Assembly: GCA_903789595.1 (NCBI GenBank)
Contig: CAIFEZ010000009.1
Location: 1 to 64,000, forward strand
Length of the DNA: 64,000 bases
From: an uncultured eubacterium 1-6
Lineage (GTDB): Bacteria; Bacillota; Clostridia; Lachnospirales; Lachnospiraceae
Reading direction: 5' to 3'
Positions 54,112-61,854 of this stretch are shown piece by piece; position 1 is the first letter of the stretch; each line of letters begins with the position of its first letter. Position numbers and translations under genes: made by a program. The notes below the pieces were generated by a model that did not search any database, was not told the origin of the DNA, and saw nothing but the letters and a program-made list of their open reading frames with translations.

Positions 54112-54203
54112 TGCAATGTCATATCATGTGTTGCCCTGCACTGTCATATCAGCTGATGCTCTGCACTGTTATATCAGGTGATGCCATGCACTGTCATCGG
54201 CTG
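54112..54203. repeat. 25-bp tandem repeat, about 3.5 copies
   Basis: TGCACTGTCATATCAGCTGATG-type units start at 54112, 54137, 54162 and 54187. They lie 28 bp ahead of pssD in the 370-bp divergent spacer, where they could affect its promoter. No gene was seen in the remaining spacer to 54454. Confidence 0.85.
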
Positions 54204-54454
54204 TGCGGCAGTACCCGGAACATTGCCGCAGGTTCGCGCTTAGATGTGTACATTGTAGCACAGTTTGTACACGATAAGTCTATGATAATACAGAAAGGTT
54301 TCAGCAGCGTTTGGGAAGCATTTGTCATTTGGCATTTCCTTGCGCCTGCATTTGACTTTTCCTTTTGCGGATCCGTCAAAGATGGTACAATTGACATGGT
54401 TCTGCTGTGCTGCGGGCCGTTGATAAATCTGTTCCCTGAAAGGAAAGAAAGAAT

Positions 54455-55852
54455 TTGTATAACCATATGGAGTATGTTTCTTCTTCCGGTTGCTGCCGGA
54501 GAGTATCGATCGGTCTTCGACATTTTGCGAAAAAATATTTTTCGGCTGCTTTTTATGTGTATCTTGCCTTTATCGTCTTCAAGTCCATGCTGACCGCGAC
54601 CATGATCCGGGTGGACTGGTGGAGCGGGCGTGTGGAAAGTATCCTTCAGCTGGCAGCACTGGTGATGGTGATATGGAAGGCGGCTTCGGATGATGTCTGG
54701 ACGGCACGGGAGCGAATTCTGGCCGCTTTTCTGTGCGGGAGTCTTCTGCTGTCGTGGCATTCTTATTCCTACGCATTCATCTATGAGCTGGCGGTACTGA
54801 TTTTTCTCGCACACGGCATGGAATTCCGGAAAATTCTGACGGTGCACCTGGCTGTCTCCATTGCAGTCACGCTCGCGGCTGTTATTCTGGCGCTTTCCGG
54901 GCAGATCGAGAATCTGACCTACTACCAGGAGGCGCACAATTACCGCGCGCGAATGGCCTTCGGCTTCGTTTATCCGACAGATTTCTGTGCGCACCTGTTC
55001 TTCATGGCTCTGAGCTATGTATGGCTCCGGCTTCGAAGGATCCGCTGGATCGAAATTGCGGCGATTGCTGCCCTTGGAATTTTTACATGGGTAGGATGTG
55101 ATGCGCGTACCACGGCACTGCTTTTCGCAATCCTTGTGCTCTATCTCGGAATCATGAAGCTCCGCTTACGCAAGGGGCCGTACGGTAAATACGCAGGAAC
55201 AGGAAAATCTTCCCGGCCTACACTTCCCGGCGCTCACATGAATAAGACCGGAATATCTACCGAGGAGGTGGATTCTGAATCAGAATCGCAGACCAGGCGG
55301 AAGCCTTCTGAACGCCGTACCGAAGCCGCCGTACTACCCCGGATTCGCGAGTGGATCGACCGGCTGATCGTCCTGTCTGCTCCGATCTTCGCCGCTATGA
55401 TGATTCTGATGTCCCGCTTCTACTCCGAATCCTCCGGATTCCTGCGGCTTGTGAACAAAGTGCTGAATAACCGTCTCTACTACGGGCATATCGGTTTTGA
55501 GCGTTATCATGTGCGTCTGTGGGCCCAGAAGGTCGAGATGCGGGGCGCTGGAAGAGCCGTCACGCATTCTGCTGAATATTTCTTTCTGGACAGCTCTTAT
55601 GTGAATATTCTGCTCCGGCTTGGTCTCGCCGTCCTGGCTGCGGTGCTGCTCATTCTGGTTATCACCGCGAACCGTGAGAGGAAGACAGGCGATCATCTGA
55701 AGCTCTTTCTGCTGTTTTTGATCATCATAGCCTGTGTCATCGAGCACCACCTGATCGAGATACAGACGAATCCGTTCCTGCTCCTGGTGCTGGCCTGCGA
55801 TAGCGGAAGGAGAGATGATTTTCGGATTTCCCGCGCGGGGACCGAAGTATAA
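54455..55852 (+). CDS. Putative polysaccharide polymerase (Wzy-like)
   Basis: A 465-residue membrane protein with about ten hydrophobic segments and a larger, charged loop at about 245-300. Although Wzy proteins vary greatly, the topology, the segment YRARMAFGFVYPTDFCAHLFFMA and the late YVNILLRLGL fit O-antigen/capsule polymerases, which join flipped repeat units outside the membrane. Its genomic place opposite PssD/PssE supports this. The frame opens at a TTG with AAGGA ten bases upstream; the next ATG is 54467. The charged loop between helices is unusually long and hydrophilic. Confidence 0.75.
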   Translation: MYNHMEYVSSSGCCRRVSIGLRHFAKKYFSAAFYVYLAFIVFKSMLTATMIRVDWWSGRVESILQLAALVMVIWKAASDDVWTARERILAAFLCGSLLLSWHSYSYAFIYELAVLIFLAHGMEFRKILTVHLAVSIAVTLAAVILALSGQIENLTYYQEAHNYRARMAFGFVYPTDFCAHLFFMALSYVWLRLRRIRWIEIAAIAALGIFTWVGCDARTTALLFAILVLYLGIMKLRLRKGPYGKYAGTGKSSRPTLPGAHMNKTGISTEEVDSESESQTRRKPSERRTEAAVLPRIREWIDRLIVLSAPIFAAMMILMSRFYSESSGFLRLVNKVLNNRLYYGHIGFERYHVRLWAQKVEMRGAGRAVTHSAEYFFLDSSYVNILLRLGLAVLAAVLLILVITANRERKTGDHLKLFLLFLIIIACVIEHHLIEIQTNPFLLLVLACDSGRRDDFRISRAGTEV

Positions 55853-56034
55853 ATCTATCCGATATCTACAAATTTTCCAGGAAAAGTTTATAAAGCATGC
55901 ACAAATAATCAGTCATATACTTTCTTGCCCAAATGATACAATAGATATATAGCAGATCGAAGCTTCTGTCTGTGCTGACCGGAGATCATCGCTTCGAAGA
56001 CGCTGCAGATATGCTTCCGGAGAAAGGAGCAGAA

Positions 56035-56211
56035 ATGTGCGAAGTATTAGATGCTGTTGAAAACAGAGGAATTCAAAAAGGCAAAATTGAAATCTTGTAT
56101 TTCACGCTTCATTATTCTCCTCAACAGATTGCCGATCAACTTCATATGCCGATCAGCGCTGTTCAGGATATTATAGACAAGCTTTCTCCTTCCGACGAAG
56201 GCCAAGAATAA
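56035..56211 (+). CDS. Small protein, possible remnant of an Rpn/PD-(D/E)XK family gene
   Basis: A 58-residue ORF starting MCEVLDAVENRGIQKGKIE. That opening resembles the C-terminal end of Rpn-family (PD-(D/E)XK nuclease, transposase-like) proteins, which usually have MCE...ENRG..(E/K)G repeats. The rest (LHYSPQQIADQLHMPISAVQDII) looks like a helix-turn-helix. The nuclease domain is missing. AAAGGAG sits five bases before the ATG, so it may still be translated. An in-frame GTG lies 63 bases upstream. I read it as a shrunken or leftover gene, but a small DNA-binding protein is possible. Confidence 0.5.
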   Translation: MCEVLDAVENRGIQKGKIEILYFTLHYSPQQIADQLHMPISAVQDIIDKLSPSDEGQE

Positions 56212-56227
56212 TCGCTGATATTGATAA

Positions 56228-56273
56228 GACCTCGCAGTCGCACCTTGTAACAGTGCGTCCTGCGAGGCCTTTC
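56228..56273 (+). terminator. Hairpin after the small ORF
   Basis: CCTCGCAG-CGCAC with a CTTGTAACA loop and GTGCG-CTGCGAGG form a long stem. The T-run is weak. It separates the small ORF from the convergent lrgB. Confidence 0.65.
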
Positions 56274-56373
56274 ACCAATGATTATTTCTGATTTGACGGC
56301 GTGCCGGGTAAGCTTTGACGTTATTTCGAGTCTGATCAAAAATTGATGAGATGATGTATATGAAACACTATGA

Positions 56374-57066
56374 TCAGCCCAGCATTGCAAAGAAGCTTGC
56401 AAGTATGACAGTCATCAGACCGGACACAACGATGGCAAGGGAGCTCATGGCTCCTTCGATCTCTCCCATCTGCATGGCCTTTGCGGTACCGATGGCGTGT
56501 GCGGAGGTCCCGCACATCAGTCCTCTCGCGATTGGGCTCTTGATGCTGAGAAGCTTGCTCATTCCTACCGCAATGACGTTTCCGATGATACCGGTGACAA
56601 TGATGACTGCGACGGAGATTGTCACAACTCCTCCCAGTTCTTCAGATACACCCATTCCGATCGCGGTTGTGATGGACTTCGGAAGCAGGGTGACATAGTC
56701 TGCATGTGAAAGCCGGAACAGTTTGCTCATGATCAGAACCGATCCCATGGAGGTGAGGCATCCCGCAAGCACTCCAATCAGGATCGCCCGGAAGTTCTTT
56801 TTTAACAGGGCCATCTGCTTGTACAGCGGAATTGCCAGGCAAACCGTCGCCGGTGTAAGCAGGTAGCTCAGGTATTTCGCGCTGTCATTATAGCTCTTGT
56901 AATCCACCTTACACACGAGCAGAATCACAATTGTCAGTGCAATGGAGATCAGAAGCGGATTCATGATGTCGAGCTTCGTCTTGTCATGAAGCCATACGCC
57001 GAATCCGCAAGTGACCAGACTGATTACGAAACCGATGGTAGCAGAACACAGCATTACGTTATTCAT
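56374..57066 (-). CDS. lrgB: LrgB/CidB family membrane protein
   Basis: A 230-residue membrane protein with six to eight helices of the LrgB family. Marks: LLTPATVCLAIPLYKQ near residue 70, LPKSITTAIGMGVSEELGG and GTSAHAIGTAKAMQMGE near the C-terminus. These proteins work with LrgA/CidA in murein hydrolase control, programmed lysis, or transport of pyruvate or glycolate in various species. It lies 95 bp after lrgA in the same direction, with an AGGGAG site. Which of the roles applies cannot be told here. Confidence 0.95.
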   Translation of the reverse strand: MNNVMLCSATIGFVISLVTCGFGVWLHDKTKLDIMNPLLISIALTIVILLVCKVDYKSYNDSAKYLSYLLTPATVCLAIPLYKQMALLKKNFRAILIGVLAGCLTSMGSVLIMSKLFRLSHADYVTLLPKSITTAIGMGVSEELGGVVTISVAVIIVTGIIGNVIAVGMSKLLSIKSPIARGLMCGTSAHAIGTAKAMQMGEIEGAMSSLAIVVSGLMTVILASFFAMLG

Positions 57067-57161
57067 TTCTATTCTTTCTCCCTGTTCTTTTGCAAATTAA
57101 AGGCCAAAACAAAGGAAACCAGCAAAGAAATCTCATGAAGACGATTCCCGTATACGCTTTC

Positions 57162-57698
57162 TCATTCCTTCGTCATAAAGCGGTCTCTCTCAGCCCTCCG
57201 GCTCAGTTCCTCGCCGAGTCTGGACGGTTTTTCAGATTTCTCTTCCTTCACCAGCTCCTTTGCGGCTTCTTTTCTGGTGACATCCTCCTGCAGGGATTCA
57301 ATCCGGCCGAGGTCCTCACTGATTTCATCATCCAGCTCCTTCTCTTCTCCGGTCTCTGTTCCCTTCACCAGAGCATCGGTCACCTTTCCGGTCACCCCCA
57401 TAACGAGGAAGGTACTCACAATGGTGATGACGAGAATCGGGATAATGATGGGCTGCAGATCCGGCCATGCTGTGATCAGGCCTACGCCCGCCGGAATAAA
57501 CATCATCGGCATAACATCTACCAGGAAGGTTGCCGTTTCATCTACATCCGGAAGCTTGACGATGTGTGTCATCAGCAAAATGAGCATGATCACGAGGCCG
57601 TAGATGCTGGCCGGAAACGGAAGCGGAAGAAAATGATTCAGGAGTTCTCCGACGCAGGACACTGCCAGAATAATCGCAAACTGTTTCATGTACTTCAT
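57162..57698 (-). CDS. lrgA: LrgA/CidA family protein with charged C-terminal tail
   Basis: A 178-residue protein. The first ~115 residues are a typical holin-like LrgA/CidA domain with four membrane segments (LLNHFLPLPFPASIYGLVIML, LVDVMPMMFIPAGVGLI, IIPILVITIVSTFLVMGVTGKVT). The remaining ~60 residues are an acidic and basic helix-rich tail, roughly half as long again as usual family members. It pairs with lrgB downstream. The tail ends RRAERDRFMTKE and could act as a cytoplasmic coiled coil or partner-binding arm. GGGG precedes the ATG at moderate spacing. Confidence 0.93.
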   Translation of the reverse strand: MKYMKQFAIILAVSCVGELLNHFLPLPFPASIYGLVIMLILLMTHIVKLPDVDETATFLVDVMPMMFIPAGVGLITAWPDLQPIIIPILVITIVSTFLVMGVTGKVTDALVKGTETGEEKELDDEISEDLGRIESLQEDVTRKEAAKELVKEEKSEKPSRLGEELSRRAERDRFMTKE

Positions 57699-57908
57699 GA
57701 CTGTTTTTTCCCCTTTGTGCTGCGATAGCTGTTTTGTGGTAAATATCTTTTACATAATAGGAGATCACTCAGAAAATAACTCGTCAGAATCTGCCTTCAA
57801 GTAGTTGTTTTTTCAGATTTTCTCTCACGCGGACGTTATCCATGCTATACTGTGTGCGGGCTGAGCTCGGTGATCGCAAAGATAGATTTCGCCGGTCCAG
57901 ACATCACA

Positions 57909-58058
57909 TAAACAGATTCCGCAAATACAGATCTTACGAATGCAGATCCTACAAATGCAGATCCTATAAATGCAGATCCTACGTATGCAGATCTTACAAA
58001 TACAGGTCTTATAAATGCAGATCTTACGAATACAGATCTCACAAATACTACTGCCGCA
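57909..58058. repeat. 15-bp tandem repeat, about nine copies
   Basis: Degenerate units of ATGCAGATCCTACAA run through the spacer upstream of the HisJ-like gene. Being a multiple of three, they keep long ORFs open on both strands (RSYKC on plus; ICKICI on minus). I judge those ORFs not to be real genes. The rest of the 421-bp spacer (57699-58119) holds only the likely divergent promoters, not resolved here. Confidence 0.9.
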
Positions 58059-58119
58059 AATCATGGATTTTTGCAATAGATAATCCGCATTGGCCCGCAC
58101 AGAAAGGAGAGCCCGACTC

Positions 58120-58935
58120 ATGTATTTCACAGACTATCACACTCACACCTGTTTTTCCTTTGACGGTGCTCCCCACGCGACTATAGACGCCATGTGCCGT
58201 GCGGCGATGGACCGGGGCATTTCGGAGCTCGCCATTACCGACCACATGGATATTTTTCACCTGCAGAAGTACAGTTATATTCTGGACTGCAGCCGCCTGT
58301 ATCCTGAGCTGCTTGCCGCGAAGGGTCGGTATGAAGGAAAACTGAAGGTTATCATCGGCGCCGAACTGGGACAGCCGATGGCAAATCCGAAGGAAGGCTG
58401 GAGGTTCCTTTCAGATCATCCGGAGCTTGATTTTGTCATCGGATCAGTGCACCAGATGGAAAATGATCTTGACGTCTATTATTATAATTTTCGTAAGCAT
58501 GACCCGGTTCAGGTCTATGATCACTACCTGGATCTTCTCACGGAATACGCCGCGGACTTTGATTATGATGTCATCGGCCACATCACATATCCGCTCCGGT
58601 ATATGGCAGAATCCGGCTTTGCTGTGAATATCGGACAATTTCTGGATAAAATTGAAAATCTGTACCGCATCATCATCCGAAGAGACCGGGGGATCGAGCT
58701 GAATCTGTCAGGCTTCCGCCAGTCCATGCAGACCACCATGCCGACGCCTATGCTTCTGAAGCTTTACCGCGAATGCGGGGGCAGGATTCTCACGCTCGGA
58801 ACCGATGCGCACCGGCCTGAGGATGTCGGGGCATTTCTCCGAGCCGGACAGGATATCGCCTACGAATGCGGCTTCCGGGAACTGACGACCTTTGAGAAAC
58901 GGACTCCGTCTTTTCACAGAATCATGTGCGGCTGA
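58120..58935 (+). CDS. PHP-domain histidinol-phosphatase, HisJ-like
   Basis: A 271-residue PHP-superfamily phosphoesterase of the HisJ type. Metal-binding motifs are in order: YHTHTCFSFDG at the start, ELAITDHMD, EIIIGAELG-like VIIGAELGQP, VIGSVHQME, GHITYP and GTDAHRPEDVG at the end. HisJ hydrolyses histidinol phosphate in histidine synthesis; some relatives act on other phosphates. AAAGGAG lies nine bases before the ATG at 58120; the longer frame is not needed. No other his gene is near, so the exact substrate is open. Confidence 0.9.
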   Translation: MYFTDYHTHTCFSFDGAPHATIDAMCRAAMDRGISELAITDHMDIFHLQKYSYILDCSRLYPELLAAKGRYEGKLKVIIGAELGQPMANPKEGWRFLSDHPELDFVIGSVHQMENDLDVYYYNFRKHDPVQVYDHYLDLLTEYAADFDYDVIGHITYPLRYMAESGFAVNIGQFLDKIENLYRIIIRRDRGIELNLSGFRQSMQTTMPTPMLLKLYRECGGRILTLGTDAHRPEDVGAFLRAGQDIAYECGFRELTTFEKRTPSFHRIMCG

Positions 58936-59053
58936 CGTTCAGATTGCGGCATCTGTCGCCGCAGCTTGATCTTCCTGCGAATTTTTAAGCTTTCCCCGAC
59001 TGCACCGTGGCCGCACGCAGCCCGCTTTTCTTATGCTTTTCCTGTAAATATAA

Positions 59054-59086
59054 TAAAGGCATCGGATACAATGTCCGGTGCCTTTA
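59054..59086. terminator. Bidirectional hairpin between convergent genes
   Basis: AAAGGCATCGGATA / TGTCCGGTGCCTTT with a short loop; AT-rich flanks on both sides. It serves the HisJ-like gene and the thymidylate synthase-like gene. Confidence 0.7.
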
Positions 59087-59114
59087 CAGCAGTGAAAAAC
59101 CGCTCTGAATCTCA

Positions 59115-59900
59115 TCAATTGCGCTTCAATTCTTCAACCTTCTGTGCGATTACAGTCTTTGCCTCTTCCATCATCTCATCCCAGCCGTCCTCGTAATCAA
59201 AGGTCACTTCGTCCGGGTCATCCTCTTCGATAGACTTCCGGATACGCTTCACATATCCCTCCAGAAGCTCGAAGTCTCTGTCATAGCAGTGAAAGCTGTT
59301 CGCACGGTGTGTGTAGCTTCCCACGCCGACGCCCAGCTCATCCGCGATCATCTTCTGCAGCATGATCAGTGCAAATGCATTCATGTAAGCGGCTTTACAG
59401 GCATCATTGGATCGGAACAGGACCTTGCAGCAAAGCCTTCCCTCCCGGATGAAATACTGAATGTGCTGCAGGCACGCCGGATCATCGCTCCCCATATCCG
59501 CCTGCTTGTCTCTCACCGTCATGACCGCGCGGCGGCTTCCGGGATTTCTCTTAAGCTCGCTCACGATAAACGGAATCTGGTCCGCATACCTCTGGTGGTA
59601 GGTATAGACCCAGTTTCCTTTCTCCACCTCGAAATCCAGGATACCGTAAAGCATCTCCTGACGGTACTGCTCCAGCTCCGTTGGCCCGCCGATAAAGCAC
59701 TTGGAGATCATCGGCTCGCTGAGCGGCTCCGCCACACACATGGTCATGGAAAGCTCCTTCTGCCGGCAGTTCCAGTCCGGGCAGTCGTTCACGCGCCCGC
59801 ACTCGTCCAGAGCCAGCAGCGCCTTGTGATAAGCCTCCGGAAGATTCCTCCCGTAAACCATCTTCTCGTCCATATCAAAATCATATAACGAATCGGTCAT
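59115..59900 (-). CDS. Thymidylate synthase-like protein
   Basis: A 261-residue protein with the thymidylate synthase fold, by motif: NPGSRRAVMTV (dUMP-phosphate Arg pair), DPACLQHIQYFI (catalytic Cys as in PPCH), KVLFRSNDACKAAYMNAFA (RSxD and the base-selecting Asn), and SFHCYDR (His-x-Tyr). Length matches ThyA. The family's N-terminal RTGTGT motif is not seen, and the Cys motif lacks its usual following His, so it is a divergent branch: a true ThyA, or a pyrimidine hydroxymethylase of the dCMP/CMP type. Asn rather than Asp favours a uracil base. The ATG at 59900 has AAGGAAGG ahead; the ORF's 54-residue extension is probably not translated. Confidence 0.75.
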   Translation of the reverse strand: MTDSLYDFDMDEKMVYGRNLPEAYHKALLALDECGRVNDCPDWNCRQKELSMTMCVAEPLSEPMISKCFIGGPTELEQYRQEMLYGILDFEVEKGNWVYTYHQRYADQIPFIVSELKRNPGSRRAVMTVRDKQADMGSDDPACLQHIQYFIREGRLCCKVLFRSNDACKAAYMNAFALIMLQKMIADELGVGVGSYTHRANSFHCYDRDFELLEGYVKRIRKSIEEDDPDEVTFDYEDGWDEMMEEAKTVIAQKVEELKRN

Positions 59901-60067
59901 CTGTCCTTCCTTTCTCAAGCATGACAATTGACATGCACCTGTATGATAAAATTGTCTCCCGCAAATTGCTTTCTGCAATCCGACAATTTCCCGCCGCGAA
60001 ATATCATTCTGCTCCTGTTTCGTGATTCTATGTATTTCTGCGAAAAGCATATCCGCTTCCATCCTGC

Positions 60068-60457
60068 TCAGGTCACATAAAGGCCGCAGGGCGTGCGGTC
60101 CGTGAGATGATCCAGAGGCATCTTCGTCACCCTGCCCGCGTCCGGGGGGATGCAGTATGTGGTGAAGAAATGGTTCATGCTGTACAGAACCTCCTCATCC
60201 GTGAAATTTCCCACTGTGTCTCTGATCTCAGACAGGTTCTCATGAAGCTCTGAGGGCGTCATGTTCAGAAAATCATCGTACGCAAAATCAGCCCCGAAGT
60301 ACTCCTGCAGCTTCCATGGCTTGGATGGAAAATTCCAGTCATAGCGGAAGATGCCGAAGAACTTGATCCATACCTTTCCGTTCTGGTCCGGGTAGATCGA
60401 ATAATACAGCGCATCTCTCGCTTCTTTCGGATTGTCAAAAAGCTTCTCCTCACACAT
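60068..60457 (-). CDS. Hypothetical protein with a structured leader
   Basis: A 129-residue protein that I do not recognise. It is acidic, rich in aromatic residues (YYSIYPDQNGKVWIKFFGIFRYDW, with LQEYFGADFAYDDF later), and has no membrane segment or signal peptide. AAGGA lies eight bases before the ATG. It is followed at 168 bp by the thymidylate synthase-like gene in the same direction. Its leader has a textbook promoter, a 13-bp dyad shared with the SLH genes and a terminator-like hairpin, which suggests tight control. Confidence 0.7.
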   Translation of the reverse strand: MCEEKLFDNPKEARDALYYSIYPDQNGKVWIKFFGIFRYDWNFPSKPWKLQEYFGADFAYDDFLNMTPSELHENLSEIRDTVGNFTDEEVLYSMNHFFTTYCIPPDAGRVTKMPLDHLTDRTPCGLYVT

Positions 60458-60473
60458 GCTTCCGAATCCTTGT

Positions 60474-60508
60474 AAAAAAAGACCGCCAGCCCCACGACGA
60501 CTGACGGT
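60474..60508 (-). terminator. Terminator-like hairpin in the 5' leader (possible attenuator)
   Basis: On the minus strand, ACCGTCAG ... CTGGCGGT pair (one G-U) and are followed by seven T, then the ribosome site of the gene at 60068-60457. It lies between that gene's promoter and its start codon. Confidence 0.75.
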
Positions 60509-60515
60509 TATTCTT

Positions 60516-60528
60516 TAATGCTACATTA
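60516..60528. promoter_or_regulatory. 13-bp dyad identical to the SLH leader dyad
   Basis: TAATG-CTA-CATTA, the same 13 bases as in the three SLH leaders, placed at about +1 to +13 of the predicted transcript. A protein bound here would block transcription. Confidence 0.6.
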
Positions 60529-60535
60529 TTCTTAT

Positions 60536-60564
60536 ATTATAAGCAGTTTAATCAGCACGGTCAA
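60536..60564 (-). promoter_or_regulatory. Sigma-A promoter of the hypothetical gene
   Basis: Minus strand: TTGACC (60564-60559), 17-bp spacer, perfect TATAAT (60541-60536). Confidence 0.88.
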
Positions 60565-60700
60565 GTCACCCACCGGAAACAGTTTTACTGAAATTTGAAG
60601 AAATTTTAGTGCACTTTTTTGTGCGATTTTGTTTTCCGCGAACCCGGATTACCTGTACGAAAGAATTTGACACAAGGAATCCATCTGTAAATACGGCCCC

Positions 60701-61552
60701 TTACGGTTCCACAAAAGCAAGCACTCCGATCAGTCCGGGGCCAGTGTTCACCGCAAGTGACGCGTTGATCTGGCCGAAATAAATCAGTTCTCCCTGAGGG
60801 ATCCGCTCCCTGAGCATCTCCACCGTACGCTTTCCCTCTTCTTCATCGTTTCCGTGAAGAACCGCCAGCCAGCACTTCCTGTCTCCCACGGTCTTCGCGA
60901 CTTCATCGATCACTCTCTGCTTTCCTTTTCTGGCTCCGCGGATCTTTGCCACGGTATAGTAGACTCCATCCGGGTCGCAGGCAATGATCGGCTTCATATG
61001 AAGCACATTGGCAATCATGAAGGCGACATTCCCGATACGTCCGCCCTTCTTCAGATAATCCAGGGTGTCCATATAGAACATCAGATGAGAGTCCTCGCGC
61101 TTCTCCTCCATCCTTCTGCAGATCTCATCGAACGGAACTCCCTCCTGCACAAGCTTCGCCGCATACACCGCGTACACGCCGCTGCCGAACGAAATATCCT
61201 TGGTGTTGTACACATAAGTCGTCAGACCTTCCACCTCGCCGGCGACCATTTTCACATTGTTGACCGTTCCGCTCAGGTGATCGGAGATATTCACCGAGAT
61301 ACAATGTGTGTATCCCTCATCTCTCAGCTTCACCAGAAAATCCAGAATCTCTCCCGGAGACGGCATGGACGTAGTCGGAATTTCATCCGGAAACCGCTCA
61401 TATATAACCCTGGGTTCGATGTCTACGCCATCCTCGTACTCCCCCTCCGGATAAATCACATGAACAGGCAGAACCCGGATGTTGTACTTCTCCTGCAAAT
61501 CCCTGCCGACATCACAGCAAGAATCCGCCATTACAATAATCTTCTCCTGCAT
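60701..61552 (-). CDS. DegV family fatty-acid binding protein
   Basis: A 283-residue DegV-family (FakB-like) protein. It starts IIVMADSCCDVGRDLQEKYNI and has VLPVHVIYPEG, TTSMPSPGEILDFL (the fatty-acid carboxylate loop with Ser), VNISDHLSGTVNN, and LDYLKKGGRIG later, all typical. FakB proteins hold a fatty acid for phosphorylation by FakA, feeding exogenous fatty acids into phospholipid. No fakA is seen nearby. GGGAG precedes the ATG. Length is normal. Confidence 0.95.
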   Translation of the reverse strand: MQEKIIVMADSCCDVGRDLQEKYNIRVLPVHVIYPEGEYEDGVDIEPRVIYERFPDEIPTTSMPSPGEILDFLVKLRDEGYTHCISVNISDHLSGTVNNVKMVAGEVEGLTTYVYNTKDISFGSGVYAVYAAKLVQEGVPFDEICRRMEEKREDSHLMFYMDTLDYLKKGGRIGNVAFMIANVLHMKPIIACDPDGVYYTVAKIRGARKGKQRVIDEVAKTVGDRKCWLAVLHGNDEEEGKRTVEMLRERIPQGELIYFGQINASLAVNTGPGLIGVLAFVEP

Positions 61553-61712
61553 TCGTCACTCCCTGCAGCCGCTCCGCGGCCGCGAATCGAGGCTTTCGCA
61601 CCATTCCCCTGCACAAAAGCATACTTCGTGTTGACCCTATATTAGTTTTTTTAATACCGCTTGTCAAGTTTTTCAAAAACCGATTTCCCGGTTCTCTTGA
61701 CTCAGAAAAAAT

Positions 61713-61795
61713 AATCACATATACTGTATAAAGCCGTCGGGAGCTGCGAAGCAGCTTAAGTGACGCGCGAACTTATACAGTATGTGGTGCTGTTT
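61713..61795. repeat. Dispersed palindromic repeat, family R4 copy 3
   Basis: CATATACTGTATAA and TTATACAGTATGTG form outer arms around AGCTGCGAAGCAGCTT and GTGACGCGCGAAC. The second half matches 11190-11280 reversed. It occupies the middle of the 302-bp divergent spacer between degV and the DUF1836 gene; nothing else was recognised there. Confidence 0.75.
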
Positions 61796-61854
61796 ATAGC
61801 ATTGAGGTACAGTATAAGTCCAGCCGCAGTTTATATGTTATTTTGTACCGAGAG

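Noticed and set aside
57842-58186. Plus-strand ORF of RSYKC repeats
   Set aside because: Frame is open only because the 15-bp repeat is a multiple of three; the frame then overlaps the real HisJ-like start and lacks a ribosome site.
59901-60062. 54-residue N-terminal extension of the thymidylate synthase-like ORF
   Set aside because: A strong AAGGAAGG site sits at the internal ATG (59900), and the shorter form has the usual ThyA length.
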